Source of the DNA: an uncultured Collinsella sp.
GTDB lineage: Bacteria > Actinomycetota > Coriobacteriia > Coriobacteriales > Coriobacteriaceae
Reading direction: 5' to 3'
Assembly: GCA_900757495.1 (NCBI GenBank)
Contig: CAAENX010000002.1
Span: 155,003-219,002, forward strand
Length of the DNA stretch: 64,000 bases
Position 1 is the first letter of the stretch. Each line of letters begins with the position of its first letter. The notes below the pieces were generated by a model. The model ran no database searches. It was not told the DNA's origin and was given only the letters and a program-made list of their open reading frames with translations. Shown in pieces: positions 25,154-33,159 of this stretch. The position numbers were made by a program, and so were the translations under genes.

Positions 25154-25525
25154 ATGGCAACTAAGTCTATTGAAACTGAGGCCACCGAGGTTCGCGCCGT
25201 CGCTAAGTACGTGCGTGTTTCCCCCAGCAAGGCCCGCCTGGTGGTCGATCTGATCCGCCGCAAGCCTGTCGCTCAGGCCTTCGACATCCTCCACTTCTGC
25301 GACCGCGCTGTCGCCGTGGATGTCGAGAAGGTTCTCCGTTCCGCCGTTGCGAACGCCGAGAACAACAACGGTCTGCGTGCCGACAACCTGGTTGTCGCCG
25401 CTGCCTATGTTGACGAGGGTCCGACGCTTAAGCGCATCCGTCCCCGCGCCAAGGGTTCCGCTTCTCGTATTCTGAAGCGTACTTCCCACATCACCGTCGT
25501 CGTTGCTCCTCGAAAGGAGGCGTAA
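25154..25525 (+). CDS. rplV: 50S ribosomal protein L22
   Basis: A 123-residue L22. VRVSPSKARLVVDLIR and the C-terminal tunnel hairpin GPTLKRIRPRAKGSASRILK are present. It has about ten extra N-terminal residues (MATKSIETEATEV). Spacing to rpsC is 6 bp. Confidence 0.97.
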   Translation: MATKSIETEATEVRAVAKYVRVSPSKARLVVDLIRRKPVAQAFDILHFCDRAVAVDVEKVLRSAVANAENNNGLRADNLVVAAAYVDEGPTLKRIRPRAKGSASRILKRTSHITVVVAPRKEA

Positions 25526-25531
25526 AGCTGT

Positions 25532-26242
25532 ATGGGTCAGAAAGTCTACCCCACCGGCTTCCGTCTTGGCATCACCGAGAACTGGCGCTCCCGCTGGTTC
25601 GCAGAGAAGGATTACGCTAAGACCCTCGGTAACGATCTCGAGATCCGCAAGTACCTCGAGAAGCGTCTTTCCCGCGCAGCTGTCTCCCGCGTCGAGATCG
25701 AGCGCGCTGGCGACAAGGTGAAGGTCATCATCCTCACCGCTCGCCCCGGCGTTGTCATCGGTAAGAAGGGTGCCGAGATCGATACCCTCCGCACCGAGCT
25801 CGAGAAGGTCGCTGGCGTCTCCAAGGGCCAGCTCTCCGTCGACGTTGTCGAGATCAAGCGCCCCGAGCTCGACGCCAACCTCGTTGCTCAGTCTATCGCC
25901 GAGCAGCTCGAGGGCCGCGTTGCCTTCCGTCGCGCTATGCGCAAGGCTGTCCAGTCCGCCCGCAAGGCCGGCGCTAAGGGCATCCGTATCCAGTGCTCCG
26001 GTCGTCTCGGCGGTGCCGAGATGGGCCGTCGTGAGTGGTACCGCGAGGGTCGCGTGCCTCTGCACACCCTCCGTGCCAAGATCGACTACGGCACGGCTGT
26101 CGCCAGCACCACCATGGGCGCTTGCGGCGTGAAGGTCTGGATCTACCTGGGCGAGAAGCTCCCGGGCCAGCCTGTTCCCAACCCTGCACTCGAGGGCTCT
26201 TCCCGTCCTCGTCGTCGTAACTCCGAGAGGAGGGGTCAGTAG
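25532..26242 (+). CDS. rpsC: 30S ribosomal protein S3
   Basis: A 236-residue S3 with the KH domain VVIGKKGAEIDTLRTEL (about residues 70-90) and the C-terminal GRLGGAEMGRREWYREGRVP. ATG at 25532 follows GGAGGCG. The C-terminal tail is basic. Its TAG stop overlaps the rplP GTG by one base. Confidence 0.97.
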   Translation: MGQKVYPTGFRLGITENWRSRWFAEKDYAKTLGNDLEIRKYLEKRLSRAAVSRVEIERAGDKVKVIILTARPGVVIGKKGAEIDTLRTELEKVAGVSKGQLSVDVVEIKRPELDANLVAQSIAEQLEGRVAFRRAMRKAVQSARKAGAKGIRIQCSGRLGGAEMGRREWYREGRVPLHTLRAKIDYGTAVASTTMGACGVKVWIYLGEKLPGQPVPNPALEGSSRPRRRNSERRGQ

Positions 26243-26742
26243 TGCTTGCCCCTAAGCGTATTCTTCACCGCAAGGTGCAGCGTGGCTCCATGAAGGGCCA
26301 GGCCAAGGGTAATACCGAGCTGCATTTCGGCGAGTTTGGTATCCAGGCTCTCGAGGCCCATTGGATCACCAACCGTCAGATCGAGGCCGCTCGTATTGCC
26401 ATGACCCGCTACATGAAGCGTGGCGGTCGTGTCTACATCACGATCTTCCCCGATAAGCCCATCACCAAGAAGCCTGCCGAGACTCGCATGGGTTCTGGTA
26501 AGGGTAACCCCGAGGAGTGGGTGGCCGTCGTCAAGCCCGGCCGCATCATGTTCGAGGTCAAGGGCGTGCCCGAGGAGGTCGCTCGCGAGGCTCTGCGTCT
26601 TGCACAGCACAAGCTTCCCATCAAGACCAAGATTGTGGTTGCCAAGAACGCTGAGCAGCGCATCGAGAAGGAAATGGCTGAGGAGGCCGCTCTCGAGGCC
26701 AAGTGGGCTGCTGAGGACGCCGCCGCCAAGGAGGAGAACTAA
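26242..26742 (+). CDS. rplP: 50S ribosomal protein L16 with C-terminal extension
   Basis: L16 binds near the A-site. The core is typical: LAPKRILHRKVQRGSMKG, FGIQALEAHWITNRQIEAAR and GKGNPEEWVAVVKPGR. Total length is 166 residues against the usual 137-140; the extra tail of about 28 residues is an acidic/alanine-rich helix (AEEAALEAKWAAEDAAAKEE). Start GTG 26242 overlaps the rpsC stop; AGGAGGGG precedes it. Its TAA overlaps the rpmC ATG by one base. Confidence 0.97.
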   Translation: MLAPKRILHRKVQRGSMKGQAKGNTELHFGEFGIQALEAHWITNRQIEAARIAMTRYMKRGGRVYITIFPDKPITKKPAETRMGSGKGNPEEWVAVVKPGRIMFEVKGVPEEVAREALRLAQHKLPIKTKIVVAKNAEQRIEKEMAEEAALEAKWAAEDAAAKEEN

Positions 26743-26957
26743 TGAAGCCCGCAGAGATTCGTGAGCTCTCGGACGCTCAGCTCGTTGAGAAGCTGAAGGA
26801 AATGCGCGCCGAGCTCTTTAACCTTCGTTTCCAGATGGCCACCAGCCAGCTGGACAACACCGCTCGCGTCAACACCGTGAAGAAGGACATCGCTCGCGTC
26901 CTCACGGAGCAGCGCGCCCGCGAGATCGCAGCGGAGAAGTCCGCTGTCGCCGAGTAG
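26742..26957 (+). CDS. rpmC: 50S ribosomal protein L29
   Basis: A 71-residue L29 (MKPAEIRELSDAQLVEKLKE, LFNLRFQMATSQLDN, KKDIARVLT). The ATG shares a base with the rplP stop. A short alanine/acidic tail ends it. Confidence 0.97.
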   Translation: MKPAEIRELSDAQLVEKLKEMRAELFNLRFQMATSQLDNTARVNTVKKDIARVLTEQRAREIAAEKSAVAE

Positions 26958-26973
26958 GACCTAAGGAGAGAAC

Positions 26974-27234
26974 ATGACTGATTCGCGTAACTCGCGTAAG
27001 GTCCGTACGGGTGTCGTTACCTCCGTCTCCGGTGCCAAGACCATTGTCGTCACCATCACCGAGCGCAAGCGTCACCCCAAGTACGGCAAGATGATGACCA
27101 GCTCCAAGAAGCTGCACGCTCACGACGAGGAGTGCACGGCTGGCGTGGGCGATACCGTCCGCGTTATGGAGACCCGTCCTATGTCCAAGATGAAGCGTTG
27201 GCGCCTCATCGAGGTCGTCGAGCGCGCTAAATAA
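26974..27234 (+). CDS. rpsQ: 30S ribosomal protein S17
   Basis: An 86-residue S17 (RKVRTGVVTSVSGAKTIVV, RHPKYGKMMTSSKKLHAHDE, VGDTVRVMETRPMSKMKRW). ATG at 26974 follows TAAGGAGAG. It is followed by a 118-bp structured gap before rplN. Confidence 0.97.
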   Translation: MTDSRNSRKVRTGVVTSVSGAKTIVVTITERKRHPKYGKMMTSSKKLHAHDEECTAGVGDTVRVMETRPMSKMKRWRLIEVVERAK

Positions 27235-27261
27235 GCAGTCGCTCTTACGACTTGTACGTTT

Positions 27262-27327
27262 CCGAAGATGTGCGTATGCCTGGTTTGCATACCACAGGCC
27301 GCCTAAAGGCTGCGCACCTCTCTTCGG
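27262..27327 (+). promoter_or_regulatory. Three-way-junction leader before rplN
   Basis: A closing stem CCGAAGA (27262-27268) with TCTTCGG (27321-27327) continues as GTGCG (27270-27274) with CGCAC (27313-27317). Inside are two hairpins: GTATGC (27274-27279) with GCATAC (27287-27292), and GCC-TAAA-GGC (27301-27310). It ends 25 bp before the rplN ATG, in what is usually a tight gene junction. It may be an RNA control point between rpsQ and rplN. Confidence 0.5.
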
Positions 27328-27352
27328 TTCTTAGTTCGGAGGAACATCTACC

Positions 27353-27721
27353 ATGATTCAGATGCAAACCATGCTGAACGTCGCCGACAACTCCGGCGCT
27401 CGCAAGATTCGCTGCATCAAGGTGCTTGGCGGTTCCAAGCGTCGTTATGCAGGCATCGGCGATGTGTTCATCGGTGCTGTCCAGGAGGCTACCCCTGGCG
27501 CCAACGTCAAGAAGAAGGACGTTGTCCGTTGCGTCGTCGTTCGCACCGTTAAGGAGATCCGCCGCAAGGATGGCTCCTACATTCGCTTTGATGAGAACGC
27601 CTGCGTTGTCATCAACAACGATGGTTCGCCCGTCGGCACCCGTATCTTCGGGCCCGTCGCTCGCGAGCTTCGTGACAAGAAGTACATGAAGATCGTCTCG
27701 CTCGCTCCCGAGACCCTGTAG
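27353..27721 (+). CDS. rplN: 50S ribosomal protein L14
   Basis: A 122-residue L14 (MIQMQTMLNVADNSGARKIR, CIKVLGGSKRRYAGIGD, GSPVGTRIFGPVARELRDKK). ATG at 27353 follows CGGAGGAAC. rplX follows after 13 bp. Confidence 0.98.
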   Translation: MIQMQTMLNVADNSGARKIRCIKVLGGSKRRYAGIGDVFIGAVQEATPGANVKKKDVVRCVVVRTVKEIRRKDGSYIRFDENACVVINNDGSPVGTRIFGPVARELRDKKYMKIVSLAPETL

Positions 27722-27734
27722 TTAGGGGAGATAT

Positions 27735-28040
27735 ATGTATATCAAGAAGGGCGATAAGGTCCAGGTTCTCTCTGGTAAGGATCGCGGCAAGCAGGGCGTT
27801 ATCCTGCGTGCTCTCCCCGCCGAGAACAAGGTCGTTGTCGAGGGCGTTTCGGTCGTCAAGAAGGCCGTCAAGCCCAACGCTGCCAACCAGCAGGGCGGCA
27901 TCGTTTCGCAGGAGGCTCCCATCGACGCCTCCAACGTCAATCTCGTTTGCCCCGAGTGCGGTAAGGTTACCCGCGTCGGTCACGAGAAGGACGGCAAGAA
28001 CAAGCTGCGCGTCTGCAAGAAGTGCGGCCACAAGTTCTAA
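27735..28040 (+). CDS. rplX: 50S ribosomal protein L24 (zinc-ribbon type)
   Basis: A 101-residue L24, an early assembly protein. The KOW motif GDKVQVLSGKDRGKQGVI opens it. The C-terminal half has CPEC and CKKC pairs, a form with zinc-binding cysteines. It is the last ribosomal gene here: a terminator follows, and rplE, the usual next gene, is absent. Confidence 0.97.
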   Translation: MYIKKGDKVQVLSGKDRGKQGVILRALPAENKVVVEGVSVVKKAVKPNAANQQGGIVSQEAPIDASNVNLVCPECGKVTRVGHEKDGKNKLRVCKKCGHKF

Positions 28041-28069
28041 GCTGCCCGCAACATCAAGTTGCTAGCAAA

Positions 28070-28104
28070 GGCCCGGATGCCCCCACGGCACCCGGGCCTT
28101 TTTC
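28070..28104 (+). terminator. Terminator ending the ribosomal protein operon after rplX
   Basis: GGCCCGGATGCC (28070-28081) pairs with GGCACCCGGGCC (28087-28098), one mismatch, followed by TTTTT. Confidence 0.92.
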
Positions 28105-28809
28105 TATCCCCACTCGATGGATTCGGTTCTGCCGTCCCGTCATTCCGGTTGCCCCACTTTTCGGTGCCGTCTCGAATCGAGTGCCGCCAGGTGACACCCT
28201 GTCGCGTTTCGTCGGCTTCGGGGACAAAAGTCGGGACAACTCCAAAAACTATTTTCGAATTCAGGGCTTTGAGTTTTTGTTTTTGTCCCAAAGGGCGCGG
28301 CGGGATGCCTTTGGAGGCTCGATAGCGCCGAAAACGCCCGTTTTGAAACTTAAATGCCTTTTCGCGTGCAAGCCGCCAGCTGCAATAGGAAGTGAATCAA
28401 CGCAGGCGGCTTTCAAGCAGTTTGCAAAACTGCAGGTCGCAGGTCTTCATTGCCAGTAGGAGAAATGAGTAGTCTCAGGTGGCTTGCCCATGAGTTGACG
28501 AACGGGATTTGAGATTACGCTGACGTCCGGAAACGCTTCGAGCACGGCGTTACGTTTTTGGGGTTTGGGCGTAGCCCCTGCACCCGCGAGCGCGGGCCTT
28601 AAGCCCGCCGAGAGGGTGACGCGTCGAAAACGAAAGGGAAAGAGAGAAGGGGCCGTCCCTATTATTCAGGTTGCGACCGAAGAAGACAAGGAGACCCCCT
28701 GAGCCTGAATGATGCCCCACAGACCGCGTCCGACCGAGCTCAAGCCGAGCTTTTCCTGACGTCCGCCTTCGCGGAGATGATGGCTGGATTGGCTATGGAT
28801 TGGCAACAC
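28105..28809. other. Gene-poor, decayed segment
   Basis: About 700 bp without a recognisable gene. Open frames are short and unlike any family I know. GGGACAAAAG near 28221 and TTTTTGTCCC near 28280 form a loose inverted pair. ATTATTCAGG near 28661 and CCTGAATGAT near 28703 are another. The segment ends at the IS3 remnant, so it probably holds debris of earlier insertions. Confidence 0.5.
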
Positions 28810-29290
28810 TTATTTGGACGATTCCGGGAGGGACGGCCCCGCCTCCCTGAACTCGACCGGCGACATGTAGCCCAGCGTCGAGTGGATCCTGAAGTTGTTG
28901 TACCAGTGCACGTAATCCAAGAGCTTGGCTCGGAGCTCGCGCGTCCCTCCTCAGTCCTTCGGAGTGGCCGACGATCTCCCCGTTGCAGAGGTCGATGAGC
29001 AGGCAGACGTAGTTCCATGACGCCCCGACGCGCACGCAGGCCAAGTCGCTGCTTATATGGGTGCACGGCGCCCTGCCGCCGAAGCCGCGCGCGACGACGT
29101 TGGGCACGTCGGCCTCGTTGACCGTCCCGGGGTGCACCTTGAACCTCTTCCTGCCGTATGCGCCGGCCAGGCCGTTCTCCCTCATGATGCGGCAGACGCG
29201 GCGCCGGCTGACGGTAACGCCCGACCTCCCGGGCGACGCCTTGATCTTGCGCGATCCGTTCCGGCCCTTGCTGGCGGCGTGCGCCGCCGC
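28810..29290 (-). pseudogene. IS3-family transposase (OrfB) remnant, internally deleted and frameshifted
   Basis: Read on the minus strand, the 5' part encodes the HTH_21/N-terminal region of an IS3 orfB (GRNGSRKIKASPG, SRRRVCRIMRENGLAGAYGR) and the start of the integrase core (SDLACVRVGASWNYVCLLID, then GEIVGHS). The last part, in another frame, is the conserved end LLDYVHWYNNFRIHSTLGYM followed by SPVEFRE and a stop at 28810-28812. About 60-70 residues between these, including the second Asp and the Glu of the DDE triad, are missing, so it is inactive. The 5' end is cut at about 29290, where the nucleosidase fragment begins. Confidence 0.85.
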
Positions 29291-29585
29291 GGCCGCCGTC
29301 ACCCCCGACATTAAGGTCCTCAAGGGCCGTGTCGTCTCCGGCAACCAGTTCGTCTCGCCCGCGGGACAGAAGGAGCACATCCTCGCGACCTTCGGCGACC
29401 TGTGCTGCGAGATGGAGGGCTGCACCATCGCGCAGGCCGCCTATCTCAACGGCGTGCCCCTCGTCGTCGTGCGCGCTATCAGCGACAAGCCCTGCGCCGA
29501 GGGCCAGGTCGTCGACTACAACACCTTCGAGAAGAAGGCCGCCTGCGACTGCGCCCGCATCGCCGAGCGCATGGTTAAGCTTTAG
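29291..29585 (+). pseudogene. mtnN: 5'-truncated MTA/SAH nucleosidase
   Basis: About 97 C-terminal residues of a 5'-methylthioadenosine/S-adenosylhomocysteine nucleosidase remain (KGRVVSGNQFVSPAGQKEH, DLCCEMEGCTIAQAAYLN, VPLVVVRAISDKPC), with the catalytic Asp of RAISDK and the Glu of EMEG intact. The N-terminal half, including the purine-binding first part, is absent, and the frame runs straight into IS3 sequence at about 29290. No start signal is visible, so it is probably not translated usefully. Confidence 0.85.
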
Positions 29586-29592
29586 ACCCTGT

Positions 29593-29628
29593 GCACCGGG
29601 GCCCTTCTTTATGTTGGGACCCCGGCGC
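29593..29628 (+). terminator. Probable terminator of the nucleosidase remnant
   Basis: GCACCGGGGCCC (29593-29604) pairs with GGACCCCGGCGC (29617-29628), two mismatches. No proper T-run follows, so termination strength is doubtful. Confidence 0.5.
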
Positions 29629-29781
29629 GCAGGGCCCTTTCCAAAGCGAAGTGTCGAGCCGAAGTGTTGAGCGTCGGCCCTGAATGTTCAATGGCCGTTG
29701 TTTTCTGCCCCTCAAGTGGTGAACTTCTCCTCGGGGCTGTTGATTCCCCCACGCGCCCCCTTCCGTTCTCTGTGTTCCCCT

Positions 29782-29803
29782 TATACTCCTTGTACAAGGA
29801 GGT
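29782..29803 (+). promoter_or_regulatory. -10-like box and 16-bp palindrome over the ribosome site of the LevR-like gene
   Basis: TATACT (29782-29787) is followed by the perfect palindrome CTCCTTGTACAAGGAG (29786-29801), whose right half is the AAGGAGG ribosome site of the gene starting at 29812. It could be an operator, or hide the ribosome site in an RNA hairpin. Confidence 0.5.
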
Positions 29804-29811
29804 AAGAAGTC

Positions 29812-32553
29812 ATGGACAAGACCGCACAGGACAGCTTGGCAAAGAAGCCCGTCGACATGAGGGACAGGATTCTCGAGCATCTCGAGGCCCTCACCTCTGC
29901 CGTCTCGCTCGACGACCTTGCCCGTCTGTCCACCTCCGACATCGCCGAGACGCTCATCATCTCCAGGAGCCTGGCGAGCCAGTACCTCAACGACCTTGTT
30001 CGCGCCGGCCTTGTGGTTAAGGTGGCGGGCAGGCCTGTCCGTTATTTTCATCGCCGCGCGTTCCAGAAGCGTTTTCAGGTAAAGCTCTCTACAAGCGAGT
30101 ACGCCTCGCTCGCCGACCTCATCCAGGCGACGGGAATCGCCGATCACCGCGACTTCGCGCGTGCCGTGGGCTTCGACCTGAGCCTCAGCTCCGTTGTCGA
30201 GCAGTGCAAGGCTGCGGTTCAGTACCCTCCGTTTGGCCTGCCCATCCTCTTGAGCGGCGGCGTGGGTGTCGGTAAGTCTTTCCTTTCTCGCCTTGTGTAC
30301 GAGTACGGCAAGAACCAGGGCTTGCTGTCCCGCGACTCCTCCTATGTGCGCATCGACTGTGCCGGGGTCCCGGACGCCGCCTCGTTCAACGGGCTTCTTG
30401 ACGAGTCGATCGCGAAATCGCACGGGGGTGTGGTCTTTGTCAACGGCATCGAGACACTCTCTCCCTCTGCGATGGAGCACTGCCTTGCGACGGCTCTCGG
30501 GCTCGATGCCTCCCAGGATGCGCCGCGCGCTCGCCTCGTTCTTTCGACGACGCTTTCCGCCGATGACCTGAAGGTTTCCTCGGCCTACAGCAAAATGCCC
30601 ATCTGTGCCCGCGTCCCCTCACTCAAGGAGCGGACCCCCGAGGAGCGCGAGGATCTCATCTTGAGCTTCCTACGCAGCGAGGGGTGCCGAATCGGTTCTG
30701 ATGTGAAGATCAGCCGCGGCGCATACCGTTGCCTCGTGAACGCGGACTTTTCCGATAACATCGCCGGCTTGCGCGCCTGCGTGACGAACTGCTGCGCCAA
30801 AGCGTTCCTCAATCGCGAGGGCGACTACGTCGTCGTTCGCCCGTATCTTCTTCCCAGTGGGCTCCTCTCCTCCGCGCAGATCGATCAACAGCCCGACGAT
30901 GGCGTTCTGATCGACGCGTCTCTGGATGCCGCCGAGAGCACAGGGCCGGTCGAGCAGGCGCTCGATGCCCTGTGCTCCCTCGATGAGCGATTCTGCGCCG
31001 GGGAGCTCTCTGTCTCCGAGCTTGTCTCGCAAGCTGTCTCCGCTGTGCGCGGCGTTGAGGATCACTTGATCTTCGACCACGGCGTCGCCTCCTCGAGGTC
31101 GCGCGCCTTCGAGCGCGTCGTGGGCGCGGTCCTTGCCGACGCAGGCTCTTCTTATGGCATCGAGCTTTCGAGGAAGGTCGCTTTTCTACTGGCCCAGGAG
31201 ATTTGCCTGCAGTTGTGGCCGGGTATCGGCCTGGCTAAGCGAAAGTCTGCCTGTGCGGAGCAAATCTCCCATCTCCTCGGTGCCGTGACCTCCGAATTGC
31301 CGTTTGCCTCGAGTGTCTCCGATCAGGTCGCCGCAGACGTGGAAGGGGCGCTGGGAATCTCGCTCGATCACTTCACGAAGACGCTTCTGACGCTGTGCGT
31401 CGCATCGGAGTCTCGCGATGCGAAGGCCCTTCGGACGCTCTGCGTCATCTTGTCCCACGGCTACTCAACGGCGACGAGCATCGCCGACGCGGCGAACCGT
31501 ATGCTCGGCATGCATGTGTACGAGGCTGTCGACATGCCCTACGACCAGCAGCTGAAGGACATCGTCGGTCCGCTCCAGCGCCTCGTCGACCGCCATTCCT
31601 ACTGCACCGGGGTCGTGTTCCTCGTCGACATGGGCTCCTTGGAGGAGGCCTATAAGGCCCTCGAGAACGTTACCGACTCCACTATCGGCGTGGTGAACAA
31701 CGTCTCTACCGGTCTTGCGCTCGAGATCGGGGTCGGGCTGCTCGGTGGCAAGTCCATCGCCGAGGTTCTTGGCGATGCGACCGCCGCGTGCGTGACGCAC
31801 TGCAAGGTGATCGAGCGCGTCAACCGTGAGGACGCCATCGTCTTCTGCTCCGAGTCCGGGGTCGACGCCGCGGAGAGGATACGCCAGCTCGTCTCGCAGA
31901 GCCTCCCGCGCACCATAGGCGCGCGCCTGCTCACGAGGCCCTTTAAGCAGCTCGTCGCGAACGGGTCGAACGACGCCGTTTTCTCCGAGCACCGCGTCTG
32001 CGCCGTCATCGGCACGGGAGACCCCGGGGTCGCCTCCGTCCCCTTCGTCGCCCTCGAGGACATCATGTCGACGGCGTCCGCCTCTAAGGTTGATGCCGTG
32101 TTCGGCAGGTGGCTTGACGCTTCCGAGCTCTCTTCTTTCCACGAGAAGCTGCTCTCGAACATGACGCTGCAGAACGTCATCCGCTCCATCACCATCCTCG
32201 ACCCGGAGCGGCTATTCCATGAGATCGAGAGCGCCGTGCACGAGCTTCAGCGCAGGACAGGCGAGAAGATCGGCAGCAACGCCATCATTGGGCTCTACGT
32301 TCACCTCTGCTGTCTCGTCGAGCGCCTTGTTACCAGAAACCCCATTGAGACCTACGTTGGCCAGGACCGCTTCGAGGAGGAACGCGCCGATTTCATCGAG
32401 TCCTTCAGGCAGAGCTTCTCGAGCATCTCGACGCGCTATCGCGTAGAGGTTCCCGTAAGCGAGATCGCATATGTCTTCGACTACATAAGCGTGAGCGCCG
32501 CCCCGGCGCGAGAAGAGCGCCTCGGCTCCTCGGACCTCCTGCTCGACGAGTGA
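29812..32553 (+). CDS. LevR-like PTS-controlled transcriptional regulator (AAA, PRD and EIIA domains)
   Basis: A 913-residue regulator of the LevR/MtlR-like architecture. An N-terminal winged helix (about 15-80) is followed by an AAA+ domain with Walker A GGVGVGKSF (about 149-157). A first PRD-like region is at about 375-480, an EIIA-Man-like domain with SHGYSTATSIADA (His549) at about 540-640, and a C-terminal PRD (about 785-890, GLYVHLCCLVERL). The Walker B stretch reads GGVVFVNGIE where family members have an acidic pair, and the sigma-54 contact motif GAFTGA is absent. So it may not hydrolyse ATP or use sigma-54; no -24/-12 promoter is seen before the PTS genes. It directly precedes that operon and should control it through PTS phosphorylation. 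Confidence 0.8.
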   Translation: MDKTAQDSLAKKPVDMRDRILEHLEALTSAVSLDDLARLSTSDIAETLIISRSLASQYLNDLVRAGLVVKVAGRPVRYFHRRAFQKRFQVKLSTSEYASLADLIQATGIADHRDFARAVGFDLSLSSVVEQCKAAVQYPPFGLPILLSGGVGVGKSFLSRLVYEYGKNQGLLSRDSSYVRIDCAGVPDAASFNGLLDESIAKSHGGVVFVNGIETLSPSAMEHCLATALGLDASQDAPRARLVLSTTLSADDLKVSSAYSKMPICARVPSLKERTPEEREDLILSFLRSEGCRIGSDVKISRGAYRCLVNADFSDNIAGLRACVTNCCAKAFLNREGDYVVVRPYLLPSGLLSSAQIDQQPDDGVLIDASLDAAESTGPVEQALDALCSLDERFCAGELSVSELVSQAVSAVRGVEDHLIFDHGVASSRSRAFERVVGAVLADAGSSYGIELSRKVAFLLAQEICLQLWPGIGLAKRKSACAEQISHLLGAVTSELPFASSVSDQVAADVEGALGISLDHFTKTLLTLCVASESRDAKALRTLCVILSHGYSTATSIADAANRMLGMHVYEAVDMPYDQQLKDIVGPLQRLVDRHSYCTGVVFLVDMGSLEEAYKALENVTDSTIGVVNNVSTGLALEIGVGLLGGKSIAEVLGDATAACVTHCKVIERVNREDAIVFCSESGVDAAERIRQLVSQSLPRTIGARLLTRPFKQLVANGSNDAVFSEHRVCAVIGTGDPGVASVPFVALEDIMSTASASKVDAVFGRWLDASELSSFHEKLLSNMTLQNVIRSITILDPERLFHEIESAVHELQRRTGEKIGSNAIIGLYVHLCCLVERLVTRNPIETYVGQDRFEEERADFIESFRQSFSSISTRYRVEVPVSEIAYVFDYISVSAAPAREERLGSSDLLLDE

Positions 32554-32676
32554 CCTTCCCCGCGCCGCCGCAAGCTGACCGCGCGTCCTCAATAATCCGA
32601 TAACCCCTTGCCCGGCGCGAATCCGGATAGCGCCGAGGCAGTACCGAACGTAAAACTTCATTTGATAGGAGCAAAC

Positions 32677-33150
32677 ATGAGTGTTGTTATGGCACGAATC
32701 GACAATCGCCTGCTTCACGGCATCATCGTGACGCAGTGGGCCCCGGTGTCGGGCGCGACCCGAGTCATGGTCATCGACGACAAGGTCGCCGGCGACGAGG
32801 TCCTGAAGTCCACCATGAGGATGGCACGCCCCGCGGGCATGGCCGTTTCGATCATCTCCGAGCAGACCGCGCTCAAGAACTTCGCCGCGGGCAAGTACGA
32901 CCGCGAGAAGGTCTTCGTCATCGCCAAGGAGCCCGAGACGATGCTTCGCCTGGTCGAGTCGGGCGTCGAGCTCCCGTCGCTGGTCGTCGGCGGCTCGCTC
33001 GTCAAGGAGGACGGCATCCAGCTCACCCAGCGCGCCTACGCCTCCGCCGAGAACGTCCAGAGCTACAAGGCGCTCATCGCCCGTGGCGTCAAGGTGACGG
33101 CCCAGTTCGTGCCCGCCGACAAGCCCGTCTCCGTCGCAGACCTCATCTAA
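32677..33150 (+). CDS. PTS mannose-family EIIB component
   Basis: A 157-residue cytoplasmic EIIB that passes phosphate from EIIA to the incoming sugar. The phosphorylation site is His14 in RIDNRLLHGIIVTQW. ATG at 32677 follows GATAGGAGC; the frame extension to 32608 has no signal. First gene of the PTS operon, 123 bp after the regulator; IIC follows after 9 bp. Confidence 0.92.
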   Translation: MSVVMARIDNRLLHGIIVTQWAPVSGATRVMVIDDKVAGDEVLKSTMRMARPAGMAVSIISEQTALKNFAAGKYDREKVFVIAKEPETMLRLVESGVELPSLVVGGSLVKEDGIQLTQRAYASAENVQSYKALIARGVKVTAQFVPADKPVSVADLI

Positions 33151-33159
33151 GGGGGAAAT

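Noticed and set aside
28054..28459. Short open frames after rplX (up to 145 codons)
   Set aside because: They run through the rplX terminator, have no ribosome site and no recognisable motif.
32554..32676. Sigma-54 promoter before the PTS operon
   Set aside because: TTGC near 32608 has no GG at the right distance upstream; no -24/-12 pair was found.
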